Shown piece by piece: positions 20,013-29,282 of a stretch of DNA of 64,000 bases. Source of the DNA: Mycobacterium nebraskense (lineage in GTDB: Bacteria; Actinomycetota; Actinomycetes; Mycobacteriales; Mycobacteriaceae); contig NZ_LQPH01000122.1 of NCBI RefSeq assembly GCF_002102255.1, forward strand, positions 1-64,000, written 5' to 3'. The position numbers and the translations under genes are program-made. Each line of letters begins with the position of its first letter. Positions within the stretch are counted from its first letter, which is position 1. Under the pieces are notes generated by a model. It was not told the DNA's origin and did no database searches. It saw nothing but the letters and a program-made list of their open reading frames with translations.

Positions 20013-20504
20013 ATGACGGTTATTGATGAATACCTGGCCAACAACGCCGAGTATGCGCGTACCTTCAAGGGCCGGCTGCCGATGCCGCCGAGCAAACGTA
20101 TCACGATTGTCGCATGCATGGACGCCCGGCTGGACGTCTACCGTCTTCTCGGGATCAAGGAGGGCGAGGCGCACGTGATCCGGAACGCCGGCGGTGCGAT
20201 CACCGACGACGCGATCCGCTCGCTCACCATCAGCCGACGGTTGCTGGGAACCAACGAGGTCATGCTGATTCATCACACCGACTGCGGGATGCTCACGTTC
20301 ACCGATGATGACTTCAAGCGCGCCATCGAGGAGGAGAGTGGTGTCAGGCCGTCGTGGGCAGCCGAGGCCTTCCGTGATCCCGCTGAGGACGTCCGGCAGT
20401 CGTTGCGTCGCATAGCGAGTAGCCCGTTCGTGGAGATGTGTCCGTGCGTGCGCGGGTTTGTCTTCGACGTCGCCACGGGCAAACTGGACGAGGTCACCCT
20501 CTAG
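20013..20504 (+). CDS. Beta-class carbonic anhydrase, copy 2
   Basis: This 163-residue protein closely resembles the gene at 19195 along its whole length. It keeps ACMDARLDVYRLLGI and HHTDCGMLTFTDDDFKR, so its zinc ligands and Asp-Arg dyad are intact. Differences cluster after the second zinc motif and near the C-terminus (EMCPCVRG has two extra Cys). ATG at 20013 is preferred to the ATG at 20001 by homology with copy 1. Both copies look functional, so this is a tandem duplication rather than a relic. Confidence 0.9.
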   Translation: MTVIDEYLANNAEYARTFKGRLPMPPSKRITIVACMDARLDVYRLLGIKEGEAHVIRNAGGAITDDAIRSLTISRRLLGTNEVMLIHHTDCGMLTFTDDDFKRAIEEESGVRPSWAAEAFRDPAEDVRQSLRRIASSPFVEMCPCVRGFVFDVATGKLDEVTL

Positions 20505-20509
20505 CGTGT

Positions 20510-20537
20510 GCGAGCAGGTCTCGGGAGAGCTGCTCGC
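20510..20537 (+). terminator. Hairpin after the second carbonic anhydrase
   Basis: GCGAGCAG (20510-20517) and CTGCTCGC (20530-20537) form a perfect 8-bp stem with a 12-nt loop, six bases after the stop codon. There is no T-run, as is common for mycobacterial intrinsic terminators. Confidence 0.55.
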
Positions 20538-20740
20538 CGCCGTTATGGTGGAAAGCTTCCAGGCTGCACCGGCTAGTGCGAAGAGCCGCAACACGTCGTA
20601 GGAGATGCGAGTGCTTGCGCGTCTACTCGGTGTGGAGGGAAGCGGCGCTCGGCATCATTGACAATCCGCGGTGAGAGCTGGTTCCATAGTTGGATTATGC
20701 TTGCAAATACGATCAGTTTTACCTACTTTATGGGAAAACC

Positions 20741-21670
20741 GTGACCAGCCAGGTGACACCCCGTCCAGTGGCCGGGCAGTATGAACTCAGCCATCTGCGC
20801 TCGCTGGAGGCAGAAGCGATCCACATCATCCGGGAGGTGGCCGCCGAGTTCGAGCGGCCCGTGCTGCTGTTCTCGGGCGGCAAGGACTCCATCGTCATGC
20901 TGCACCTGGCGCTGAGGGCATTCCGGCCCGGGCGGTTGCCTTTCCCGGTGATGCACGTCGACACCGGCCACAACTTCGACGAGGTGATCGCCACCCGCGA
21001 TGAGTTGGTCGCCGAGCACGGGGTGCGCCTGATGGTCGCCTCGGTCCAGGAGGACATCGACGCCGGCCGCGTCGTCGAGCCACGGCAGGGGCGCAACTCC
21101 ATCCAGACCGTGACGCTGCTCCGCGCCATCCGGGAGAACAAGTTCGACGCGGCGTTCGGCGGAGCGCGCCGCGACGAGGAGAAGGCCCGCGCCAAAGAGC
21201 GGGTGTTCAGCTTCCGCGACGAGTTCGGCCAATGGGACCCGAAAGCACAGCGGCCCGAGCTGTGGAATCTCTACAACGGCCGGCACCACAAGGGCGAGCA
21301 CATCCGGGCCTTCCCGCTGTCCAACTGGACAGAGTTCGACATCTGGTCCTACATCGGTGCGGAGAACATCGCGCTGCCCTCGATCTATTACGCCCACCGG
21401 CGCAAGGTGTTTCGCCGTGACGGCATGCTGCTGGCGGTCGACCGGCACATGCACCCGCGCGACGACGAGCCGGTGTTCGAAGCAACGGTGCGTTTCCGCA
21501 CGGTCGGGGACGTCACCTGCACCGGATGCGTGGAATCGGAGGCCGTGACGGTGGAGGAGGTCATCGCCGAGACCGCGGTGTCCCGGCTGACCGAACGAGG
21601 CGCGACCAGGGCCGACGACCGAATCTCGGAAGCCGGGATGGAAGACCGCAAACGGCAGGGGTATTTCTGA
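20741..21670 (+). CDS. cysD: Sulfate adenylyltransferase subunit 2 (CysD)
   Basis: The 309-residue protein has the PP-loop FSGGKDS near residue 47 and the GGARRDEEKARAKERVFSFR region (key GGARRDEE) of CysD. With CysN it makes adenosine 5'-phosphosulfate from ATP and sulfate. I chose GTG at 20741; TTG at 20690 would add 17 residues unlike the family. CysN follows with a TGATG overlap. A TTGACA at 20658-20663 could be a -35 box, but no good -10 sits at the right distance. Confidence 0.92.
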   Translation: MTSQVTPRPVAGQYELSHLRSLEAEAIHIIREVAAEFERPVLLFSGGKDSIVMLHLALRAFRPGRLPFPVMHVDTGHNFDEVIATRDELVAEHGVRLMVASVQEDIDAGRVVEPRQGRNSIQTVTLLRAIRENKFDAAFGGARRDEEKARAKERVFSFRDEFGQWDPKAQRPELWNLYNGRHHKGEHIRAFPLSNWTEFDIWSYIGAENIALPSIYYAHRRKVFRRDGMLLAVDRHMHPRDDEPVFEATVRFRTVGDVTCTGCVESEAVTVEEVIAETAVSRLTERGATRADDRISEAGMEDRKRQGYF

Positions 21671-23520
21671 TGGCCACACCCACCACGCTGCTTCGCCTCG
21701 CAACCGCGGGTTCCGTCGACGACGGCAAGTCCACGCTGATCGGGCGCCTGCTCTACGACTCCAAGGCCGTCATGGAAGACCAGTGGGCGGCGGTGGAGCA
21801 GACGTCCAAAGAGCGCGGCCACGACTACACCGACCTGGCGCTGGTGACCGACGGCCTGCGTGCCGAACGCGAGCAGGGCATCACGATCGACGTCGCCTAC
21901 CGCTACTTCGCCACTCCCAAGCGGAAATTCATCATCGCCGACACCCCGGGCCACATCCAGTACACCCGCAACATGGTGACCGGCGCGTCGACCGCCCAAC
22001 TGGTCATCGTGCTCGTCGATGCCCGGCACGGCCTGCTGGAGCAGTCCCGCCGGCACGCCTTCCTGGCCTCGCTGCTGGGCATCCAACACATCGTTCTCGC
22101 CATCAACAAGATGGACCTGATCGGCTGGGACAGAGACAAATTCGAGGCCATCCGGGACGAATTCCACGCGTTCGCCGCGCGTTTGGACGTGCACGACGTG
22201 GCCACCATCCCGATCTCCGCGCTGCACGGCGACAACGTGGTAACCAAGTCGGACCAGACGCCCTGGTACGAGGGCCCGGCGCTGCTCTCACACCTGGAGG
22301 AGGTGTACATCGCCGGTGACCGCAACCTGGTCGACGTGCGGTTCCCGGTCCAGTACGTCATCCGGCCGCACACGCGCGAGCATCAAGACCACCGCAGCTA
22401 CGCCGGCACCGTGGCCAGCGGGGTCATGCGTGCGGGAGACGAAGTCGTTGTTCTGCCGATCGGCAAAACCACCCGGATCACCGCGATCGAAGGGCCCAAC
22501 GGTCCAGTGGAAGAAGCGTTTCCGCCGATGGCCGTGTCGGTGCGCCTGGCCGACGAGATCGACATCTCGCGCGGCGATCTGATCGCCCGCACCAACAACC
22601 ATCCCCGGGTTACGCAGGAATTCGACGCGACCGTGTGCTGGATGGCCGACGACGCGGCGCTGGAGCCCGGCCGCGACTACGTCATCAAGCACACCACCCG
22701 CACCACGCGGGCGAGGGTGACTGGGCTGGACTACCGGCTCGACGTCAATACCCTGCATCGCGACAAGTCCGCAACCGCGTTGCAGCTCAACGAACTTGGC
22801 CGCATCTCGCTGCGCACCCAGGTGCCGCTGCTGCTCGACGAGTACACCCGCAACGCCAGCACCGGATCGTTCATCCTCATCGACCCGCACACCAACGGCA
22901 CCGTTGCGGCGGGCATGGTGCTGCGTGATGTCTCGGTGCAGACGGCGAGCTCGAACACCGTGCGGCACAAGTCGTCGGCCGTCGCCGAAGCCCGGCCTCG
23001 GGGCAAGACCGTCTGGTTCACCGGCTTGTCCGGTTCCGGCAAGTCGTCGGTGGCCATGCTGGTCGAGCAGATGCTGCTCGAAAGGGGCACTCCTGCTTAC
23101 GTTCTCGACGGTGACAACCTGCGGCACGGTTTGAACGCCGACTTGGGCTTCAGCATGGCCGACCGTGCCGAGAATCTGCGCCGGCTGGCGCACGTGGCGG
23201 CCCTGCTCGCCGACTGTGGCAACGTGGTGTTGGTTCCGGCGATCAGCCCGCTGACCGAGCAACGCGAGATGGCCCGTAATGTGCACGCCGCCGCGGGATT
23301 CGACTTCGTCGAGGTATTCTGCGACACCCCGATCGAAGAATGCGAGCAGCGTGATCCGAAGGGGCTGTACGCCAAGGCCCGCGCGGGCGAGATCGCACAC
23401 TTCACCGGCATCGACAGCCCATATCAACCGCCGGCCAACCCCGACCTGCGGCTGACGCCGGACCGCACCATCGAGGAGCAGGCGCAGAGCATCGTCGATC
23501 TGCTCGAATCCCGGTCTTAG
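21670..23520 (+). CDS. cysN: Bifunctional sulfate adenylyltransferase subunit 1/APS kinase (CysNC)
   Basis: This 616-residue fusion has an EF-Tu-like GTPase (G1 [10 protein letters not shown]3 DTPGH, G4 NKMD) in about residues 1-430, and an APS kinase domain from about 440 with P-loop GLSGSGKSS. CysN drives APS formation by GTP hydrolysis, and the CysC part phosphorylates APS to PAPS. The fusion is normal in mycobacteria. The ATG at 21670 shares a base with the cysD stop, so the subunits are coupled. Confidence 0.95.
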   Translation: MATPTTLLRLATAGSVDDGKSTLIGRLLYDSKAVMEDQWAAVEQTSKERGHDYTDLALVTDGLRAEREQGITIDVAYRYFATPKRKFIIADTPGHIQYTRNMVTGASTAQLVIVLVDARHGLLEQSRRHAFLASLLGIQHIVLAINKMDLIGWDRDKFEAIRDEFHAFAARLDVHDVATIPISALHGDNVVTKSDQTPWYEGPALLSHLEEVYIAGDRNLVDVRFPVQYVIRPHTREHQDHRSYAGTVASGVMRAGDEVVVLPIGKTTRITAIEGPNGPVEEAFPPMAVSVRLADEIDISRGDLIARTNNHPRVTQEFDATVCWMADDAALEPGRDYVIKHTTRTTRARVTGLDYRLDVNTLHRDKSATALQLNELGRISLRTQVPLLLDEYTRNASTGSFILIDPHTNGTVAAGMVLRDVSVQTASSNTVRHKSSAVAEARPRGKTVWFTGLSGSGKSSVAMLVEQMLLERGTPAYVLDGDNLRHGLNADLGFSMADRAENLRRLAHVAALLADCGNVVLVPAISPLTEQREMARNVHAAAGFDFVEVFCDTPIEECEQRDPKGLYAKARAGEIAHFTGIDSPYQPPANPDLRLTPDRTIEEQAQSIVDLLESRS

Positions 23521-23611
23521 CGCACCTACACGGTGGGCCGGATCTGATTCGCGGACCGCGTCGTCGCCGAGCTACGTCGAAATTCGTACAACGAGTGGCA
23601 CAATCCTGAGA

Positions 23612-24097
23612 GTGCGCATGTCGGCGAAGGCGGAATACGCGGTGCGGGCCATGGTCCAGCTCGCCACGGTCCCCCATGGGACGTTGGTGAAAACCGACGA
23701 CTTGGCCCAGGTGCAGGGCATACCGCCGCAGTTCCTCGTCGACATTCTGACCAACCTGCGCACCGACCGGCTGGTGAGAAGTCATCGAGGCCGCGAGGGT
23801 GGCTACGAACTGGCCCGTCCGGGACACGAAATCAGCATCGCCGACGTCCTGCGCTGCATCGACGGACCACTGGCCAGTGTGCGCGACATCGGTCTGGGGG
23901 ACCTGCCCTATTCCGGGCCCACCGCTGCGCTCACCGACGTCTGGCGGGCGCTGCGCGCCAGCATGCGGTCGGTGCTGGAGGAAACAACCCTGGCCGACGT
24001 CGCCGCCAACGCCCTGCCCCAGCATGTCGCCAAGTTTGCCGATGACTACCGCACGCAGGAGAGCGTGCGGCACGGCACACCGCGCGCCGGCGAGTAG
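23612..24097 (+). CDS. Rrf2-family transcriptional regulator (Rv1287-like)
   Basis: The 161-residue protein opens with [18 protein letters not shown] and a winged helix (about 10-75) with the Rrf2 wing [12 protein letters not shown]. Only one Cys (VLRCIDG) is present where iron-sulfur Rrf2 proteins such as IscR have three, so a cluster is unlikely. Position just after cysDNC suggests control of sulfur or redox genes; this is inferred from context. The GTG at 23612 is used by analogy with the family. Confidence 0.85.
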   Translation: MRMSAKAEYAVRAMVQLATVPHGTLVKTDDLAQVQGIPPQFLVDILTNLRTDRLVRSHRGREGGYELARPGHEISIADVLRCIDGPLASVRDIGLGDLPYSGPTAALTDVWRALRASMRSVLEETTLADVAANALPQHVAKFADDYRTQESVRHGTPRAGE

Positions 24098-24117
24098 GCG
24101 CTACCGCCCCCGGAGAC

Positions 24118-24507
24118 TCAGCCCCCCGACCCGTAGGGGCGGGTGAGAATCTCCATGGCATGTCCCGAGGGATCGCGGAAGTACACCCCGCGCCCGCCGT
24201 CGTTGTGGTTGATCTCGCCGGGCCGTTTGGCGCCGGGGTCTGCCCAGTGCTGCAGGCCGCGTGACTGGATCTTGCCGTAGATCGCGTCGAAATCCTCTTC
24301 GGAGACCAGGAAGGCATAGTGCTGCCGCGGGATCTCCGCGCCGTCGGGCGCGTCCGCATAGTCCAGATTGGCGCCGTGCTCGAGTTGGACGACCATGAAG
24401 TGGCCGAACGGCTTTGGGCTGGGCAGGCCGAACAATTCGGCGAGGAACTCCGCCGACTCGTGCTTGTCGCGGGAGGCGACGATGGTGTGGTTGAAACTGA
24501 TGGCCAT
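24118..24507 (-). CDS. VOC/glyoxalase-fold protein
   Basis: The 129-residue protein has the paired beta-alpha-beta-beta-beta modules of the vicinal oxygen chelate superfamily. Candidate metal ligands are the His in FNHTIVA, the His in RQHYAFLV and the Glu in HAMEILTRP. VOC proteins include dioxygenases, glyoxalases and resistance proteins, and the substrate here is unknown. The ATG at 24507 follows AAAGAAGA. It points the same way as the VOC gene at 24601. Confidence 0.8.
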   Translation of the reverse strand: MAISFNHTIVASRDKHESAEFLAELFGLPSPKPFGHFMVVQLEHGANLDYADAPDGAEIPRQHYAFLVSEEDFDAIYGKIQSRGLQHWADPGAKRPGEINHNDGGRGVYFRDPSGHAMEILTRPYGSGG

Positions 24508-24600
24508 AGTTCTTCTTTACTCCTCGACGAGCGCGCGTGTTCGCACGCCGACACGCCGCATCCACTGTCATTTTGCGCGCGTCGCCACAACACGCCGCCC

Positions 24601-25023
24601 TTACTTCGGTGCCGTGAGCTCCAGGGCGATGTTGTCAGGGTCGCGAAACTGAAGGATGTAGGACGGCCCGATGTCTTTCACCGGCTCGTGCGCGACGCTG
24701 AGCTCGTCGAGATGCGCTGCCGCGGAGTCTAATTCGTCCTTGTTGGCCATCCGGAATGCGATGTGGTCGAGCCCGGCGCGATCCTCGTGGAACCGGTCGG
24801 TGGCTACCGGCCGCAGCCCGAGCAGCGTGCCGCCGAGGTCATAGATGACGCCGCCGAACAGGAAGCTCAGCTGTTTGCGGGTGGCCTCGTCGGCGTTGTC
24901 GGGCACCTCCAGCAGGACCGGCCAACCGAACACGCTCTCGTAAAACTGCCGGGATCGCTCGATATCGGTGACGGTGAGGCGGACGTGCGCGATGGAACTG
25001 CTGGTGAAACCCATCTGCTCCAT
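24601..25023 (-). CDS. VOC-family protein (second of two)
   Basis: The 140-residue protein has a VOC fold with AHVRLTVTDIERSRQFYE near the start, LDHIAFR in the middle and QFRDPDNIALELTAP at the end. The His, His and Glu of these segments are the likely metal ligands. ATG at 25023 with TGGAG upstream is preferred; an ATG at 25014 is also possible. It is divergent from the oxidoreductase at 25073, with only 49 bases between the starts, so the promoters must overlap. Confidence 0.82.
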   Translation of the reverse strand: MEQMGFTSSSIAHVRLTVTDIERSRQFYESVFGWPVLLEVPDNADEATRKQLSFLFGGVIYDLGGTLLGLRPVATDRFHEDRAGLDHIAFRMANKDELDSAAAHLDELSVAHEPVKDIGPSYILQFRDPDNIALELTAPK

Positions 25024-25072
25024 GCTGCCACTCCAGGCAGCCGATGTTGACTCCCATGCCAGAATCGCCGTC

Positions 25073-25963
25073 GTGCGGATTGCGATGACGCTGCCGGTGA
25101 TGGAGCCGGACTTGGATGCGGGAGTTTTGGAGAGCTGGGCGCGCGCGATTGACGACGGCCCATTCTCGTCACTGTGCTGGGGCGAGCGCATCGCGTTCGA
25201 AAACCCGGACAACCTCACCCTGCTGGGCGCGCTGGCCGCCTGGACGAGTCGGGTGCGGCTGCTGACGACCGTGATCGTGCCGCAGCTGCACGACCCGGTG
25301 ATGCTGGCCAAGTCGCTGGCCACCGGAGACATGCTCTGTGGCGGGCGGCTGAGCGTGGGCATTGGCGTGGGCGGCAGACACGAGGATTACCACGCCGTGG
25401 GTGCCGACCCGGCGACGCAGACCATGCGAGACATGGCCGAGCGGGTGGCCGTGATGAAGCGGGTGTGGGCCGGGGAAAAGCTCACCGACTCGGTCCTCCC
25501 GGTTGGGCCGGCGCCGGTGCAGCCCGGCGGACCGCCGCTGTTCGTGGGCAGCATCGGCCCGAAGACCATCCGCAGCGCCGCGGCCTGGGCCGCCGGACTG
25601 GCCGGGACCACCCTGGACCTGGACGTCGCCAAGCAGAACGAGCTGTTCGACGTCGCGCGCGACGCGTGGGCGCAGGCGGGCAGGGGCAAGCCCCACCTGG
25701 TGACGTCGTTCTGGTTCGCGTTCGGGCCGCCCGAACAGGCGCGAGCCCAGGTGCATCGTCATCTAAGGCGCTACATGAACTGGATACCGGCGGAATACGT
25801 CGACGCCATGGCGCCGACGACCGGGTGGTCCGGCACCGAGGACGAGCTGCTGGCGGTGCTGCGCAAGTTCGAGGCCATCGGCACCGACGAGGTACAGCTC
25901 ATCCCGACGAGCTCGGACGTCGACCAGCTGAGCCGCGCGGCGGACGTGGCAGGCCGGCTCTAA
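25073..25963 (+). CDS. Luciferase-like (LLM) F420-dependent oxidoreductase
   Basis: The 296-residue TIM-barrel protein has features of the luciferase-like flavin/F420 family: VRLLTTVIVPQLHDPVMLAK, then the phosphate-binding GRLSVGIGVGGRHEDY, and VFVGSIGP-type strand PLFVGSIGPKT. Mycobacteria have many F420-dependent members, and no substrate can be assigned. The GTG at 25073 lacks a clear ribosome site. Its TAA stop is formed by the first bases of a 55-bp tandem repeat. Confidence 0.82.
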   Translation: MRIAMTLPVMEPDLDAGVLESWARAIDDGPFSSLCWGERIAFENPDNLTLLGALAAWTSRVRLLTTVIVPQLHDPVMLAKSLATGDMLCGGRLSVGIGVGGRHEDYHAVGADPATQTMRDMAERVAVMKRVWAGEKLTDSVLPVGPAPVQPGGPPLFVGSIGPKTIRSAAAWAAGLAGTTLDLDVAKQNELFDVARDAWAQAGRGKPHLVTSFWFAFGPPEQARAQVHRHLRRYMNWIPAEYVDAMAPTTGWSGTEDELLAVLRKFEAIGTDEVQLIPTSSDVDQLSRAADVAGRL

Positions 25964-26070
25964 CCCGATGGTGGCGACCCGCCGCGCCCGGCTACGCCGC
26001 GCTTGCGATCGCCACTAACCCGATGGTGGCGACCCGCCGCGCCCGGCTACGCCGCGCTTGCGATCGCCAC
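25961..26070. repeat. Two tandem copies of a 55-bp repeat between convergent genes
   Basis: Units at 25961-26015 and 26016-26070 are identical. Each begins TAACCCGATGGTGGCGACCC and ends GCGATCGCCAC. GTGGCGA and TCGCCAC within a unit can pair, so each could fold as a hairpin. The array exactly fills the gap between two convergent genes: its first three bases are the stop of the oxidoreductase and its last base belongs to the stop of the channel gene. A diverged copy lies at 47736-47787. Confidence 0.95.
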
Positions 26071-27785
26071 TAGGCAGACGCGCGCTCGTCGCCGGCCGCC
26101 GGCTGCTGGGGAGGCTGCCCCTTGCGCAGCGTCGCCAACAACTCGCGGTACGGGCCGACGAGGTAGACGGTGTCGCCGCCACGCAGCCAGGCATCACGTC
26201 GCGGGTGTAGCTCGACGGGCGCGTCCTGCCGGGTGATCGCGATGACGCGGGTGTGGGTGGACAGTTCGAACATCTTCAGTCCGTCGAGTTCGCTGCCGGA
26301 CGCCACATGCATTCCGCCGACCATGAAGGAGCGCTGGCCGACGGAAAATGTGCCCAGCACTTGCAGGCCCATCGCAGCGCCGATGAACCATGGCGCGGCG
26401 AGTTCGACGGTGGACCGGACGTTTTCGAATCCGAACCGCTGCGCCACCGCGGCCCCCAGCGCGCGGTCGTAGACGCGCAGTACCAGGGGAACGTCGGTCC
26501 GGACGACTTCGGGCATCACCCGGGGGCCCAGCATCTCGCGCAGCACTATCCCGGTTTCGATATTCACCATGTCGTCCTGGGTCAGCACCGCCACCGCGCG
26601 GGCGTGCTCGACGCGGGCGACTTCCAGCGTCTGGCGCAGCGTCGCGTCTCCGAAGATCACTGGCACGTCGAGGTCGTCCGCCGCCGACAGAAAGCGGTTG
26701 TTTTCGTCCCGCTCGATCACGGCGACGTCGTATCCGGCTGACCTGAGGTCGGCGACGACGCGGCTGCCGAACGAACCGAGCCCGACGACGATGACGTGAT
26801 TGCGCAGATGGCGCGCCCGGCGGCGGCCGACCGAGTGGGCGAAACGCCGCGATATCAGCAGGTCGGCGATGAAAGCGACGAGGAGCGCGGTGGTTGTCAC
26901 GCCGGCGAACATCAACATGATGCTGAACAGCCGCAGCCAGGTGGGCTGATGGAGGAAGCTGAAATCGCCGTAACCGACCGTCGCGATCGTCTCGGTGCTG
27001 AAATACAGCGCGTCGAGCCACGTCATCTTCGGACCCGGCTGGTAGCTGAAGCGCAGGACCACCGTCGACCCGACCAGCAGGCACGCCGCGGCCAGCAACG
27101 CTCGGGCGAACATCGGATTGACGTCGTCACGCAGGGCGCGCGCACTGTCGAGCATGCGCCGCAGCCGGGGCAGGCGATAACGGGTCACGGTTGGCCGCGG
27201 CACCTTGATGCCGCGGGCCGCCAACTCGTCGGCGGTGCCGATCATCGCCGTCCAGTCACCGGCATGCACCGACAGATCACGGCCCGGACAGGACACCACC
27301 TCTCCCGGGGTGGCGCAGTTCTCGCCGTGAATGACCGCCACCGGTGCCAGATCGCCGTAGATCTCGCGCAGCGTCGCGTCACGCGGCGCCTCGGCGCCGG
27401 AGACGACGAATTCGATGCCCGCCGCCTCGAACGGGTGCACGGTGTGCGCCAGACACGCTTCGACGACTGAGGGCGCCGCAAGGTCGGCGACGTCCAGGAT
27501 CGCTCCGGGGCGCTTGTCCGCGGCCATCGCCGTCCGCAGGACGTCATTGGCCAGCCGTGCCACCACGCGCACACGGGGGTTGGCTTTCCTTGCCAGCAGC
27601 GCGATTTCGAGATTTGTCGCGTCGTCATCTCCCACACAGATCACGGCGCGAGCGCGGGCGACTCCAGCGGTGTCGAGCTCGCCGGCGGTTCTGAGCTTGA
27701 CGATGTGCACACCGGCGTTGTTGAGCTCCTCGACGATCGTGGTCGCCAGCGCGTCATCACCGCTGACGATGATGTGGCCGCGCAT
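26070..27785 (-). CDS. Potassium channel protein with two TrkA-N/RCK regions
   Basis: This protein of about 571 residues has an N-terminal RCK-like domain (RGHIIVSGDDALATTIVEEL), two membrane helices (about 230-250 and 295-320) around the K+ selectivity filter TVGYGDF, then a second RCK domain with NAD-binding motif VVGLGSFGSRV and a TrkA-C-like end. The N-terminal nucleotide motif is degenerate, the C-terminal one is intact. It probably gates K+ flux in response to a nucleotide. ATG at 27785 is better spaced from GGAAGG than GTG at 27791. Confidence 0.85.
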   Translation of the reverse strand: MRGHIIVSGDDALATTIVEELNNAGVHIVKLRTAGELDTAGVARARAVICVGDDDATNLEIALLARKANPRVRVVARLANDVLRTAMAADKRPGAILDVADLAAPSVVEACLAHTVHPFEAAGIEFVVSGAEAPRDATLREIYGDLAPVAVIHGENCATPGEVVSCPGRDLSVHAGDWTAMIGTADELAARGIKVPRPTVTRYRLPRLRRMLDSARALRDDVNPMFARALLAAACLLVGSTVVLRFSYQPGPKMTWLDALYFSTETIATVGYGDFSFLHQPTWLRLFSIMLMFAGVTTTALLVAFIADLLISRRFAHSVGRRRARHLRNHVIVVGLGSFGSRVVADLRSAGYDVAVIERDENNRFLSAADDLDVPVIFGDATLRQTLEVARVEHARAVAVLTQDDMVNIETGIVLREMLGPRVMPEVVRTDVPLVLRVYDRALGAAVAQRFGFENVRSTVELAAPWFIGAAMGLQVLGTFSVGQRSFMVGGMHVASGSELDGLKMFELSTHTRVIAITRQDAPVELHPRRDAWLRGGDTVYLVGPYRELLATLRKGQPPQQPAAGDERASA

Positions 27786-27949
27786 GGTCACGCACCCTTC
27801 CGGGCGTCGGGCATAACCCCCACCTCTGCTGACGTTGGCGTTTTGTTCCTATGACTATCGAACACCGTGCCGATTCATGCCAGCGCCACACCGGACGCTG
27901 GGGAGACGAGTGAATTGCCACGGGGCCGCGCGCGAGATTCGATAGCGAT

Positions 27950-29245
27950 ATGACGCAGCCGGAACTGCCTGGGCCGCTCGCCGCCTTGACCCGGCTCATC
28001 TCGGAGCGCATCGCCGCGGCCGATTTCGCCGGGGCGTTGCCACTCATGAACGAGCTGGTCGCGGTCTGCCGCCCGATCTTGGGGGAGCGCCACCCCAACG
28101 TCTTGGACATGAAGCTCGCGCTGGTGCACCTGCAGCTCCAAATGGGAGACCAGGCCGGGGCCTACGCCGTTCTCGAGCAGCTGGTGCCCGAGTTCGAGGA
28201 GGTGCTGGGCCGGGATCACATCACCACGTTGACGGCGCGCCACATGTTCGCCGACCGGCCGCAGCAGGAAGCGCGCGCCGCGTTGGCCGAATGGTCGCAG
28301 CTGCTGGCTGACGAAGAACGCGTGCTGGGCGCCGAGCACCCCACCGTGTTGACGTCCAGGGACCGCGTGGCGCACAAGCGCAAGGAGCTCGGTGATTACC
28401 CGGGTGCCATCGCCGAGGGCGAGCGGGTCCTTGCCGCCCGGCGCCGGGTGCTCGGCGACGACCACGAGGACACGTTGGGGACGCGGTTGTCGCTGGCGCA
28501 GTGGCACGGCGAATCGGTGGATGGCGCCGGCGCCGTGGCTCTGCTCGAGTCGCTGGTCGAGGTGATGCGCGAGAAGCTGGGTCACGACCACCGCCACACG
28601 CTGATCGCGCGGCACACCATCGCGCTGTGGGAGCCAGAACCGGAGGACTGCGAAGACAAGGTCGCTACCTGGCAAGCCCTGGTCGACGACGAAGCCCGGG
28701 TCTTCGGCGACGACAATCCCATCACCGTCGCGGCCCGGGAGGAACTGGCGAAGTGGCGCGACCGCATCGAGGACTATCGGTGGGTGGCCGAGATGCGCAA
28801 CCGCGTCGAAGAAGCCACCAAGCGGCGGCTGCATACCAAAAGCCAAGCGACACAGCGATTTTCGGATGAGGAATACCTGCGGTGCTGGCTTGCCGAGCGC
28901 GGGGCTCAATTCCCGGTCTGGGCAGGCCATTACGGCGGCGAGGCCGTGTGGGACTTCTCCCCGGAATCGCTTGACGCGTTGGAAGAGCTCGCCATTCAGA
29001 AGGCCCCGACACCCGAGCAGCTCCTGGACGAGGAGCGGAATGCGGCGTTCGTCGACGGCGCTGTGTGGTATCTCGGGGAAGTGCTGCGCCGCGGACGGTC
29101 CATGCCGTGGCAATACACCCGTGGCGATACGGCGGATCCCACCGTCGGGCACGTCGACGTGTTCGAAGTCCTCACCCGTGTGCTGCACTCCGTCGACCGC
29201 GGCACCCTGCGCCGCACGTACGACCGCTTCACGGCATCCCAGTAG
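27950..29245 (+). CDS. Tetratricopeptide repeat protein with conserved C-terminal domain
   Basis: The 431-residue protein has TPR repeats of the kinesin-light-chain/NB-ARC type. The phrase LG(E/R/A/D)(R/D/E)HP or LGHDHRHTL recurs at roughly 42-residue spacing through about residues 20-280. A separate C-terminal part (about 300-431, YLRCWLAERGAQFPVWAGHY) is rich in Trp and Glu. There is no signal peptide or membrane helix. TPRs bind other proteins; the partner is unknown. The upstream channel gene is divergent. Confidence 0.75.
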   Translation: MTQPELPGPLAALTRLISERIAAADFAGALPLMNELVAVCRPILGERHPNVLDMKLALVHLQLQMGDQAGAYAVLEQLVPEFEEVLGRDHITTLTARHMFADRPQQEARAALAEWSQLLADEERVLGAEHPTVLTSRDRVAHKRKELGDYPGAIAEGERVLAARRRVLGDDHEDTLGTRLSLAQWHGESVDGAGAVALLESLVEVMREKLGHDHRHTLIARHTIALWEPEPEDCEDKVATWQALVDDEARVFGDDNPITVAAREELAKWRDRIEDYRWVAEMRNRVEEATKRRLHTKSQATQRFSDEEYLRCWLAERGAQFPVWAGHYGGEAVWDFSPESLDALEELAIQKAPTPEQLLDEERNAAFVDGAVWYLGEVLRRGRSMPWQYTRGDTADPTVGHVDVFEVLTRVLHSVDRGTLRRTYDRFTASQ

Positions 29246-29282
29246 GAGCACGCACCCGCGGACCGGTGGTGATACTGGGTTG

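Noticed and set aside
25961..26070. CRISPR array
   Set aside because: There are only two units, directly adjacent with no spacers, and no cas genes in the window.
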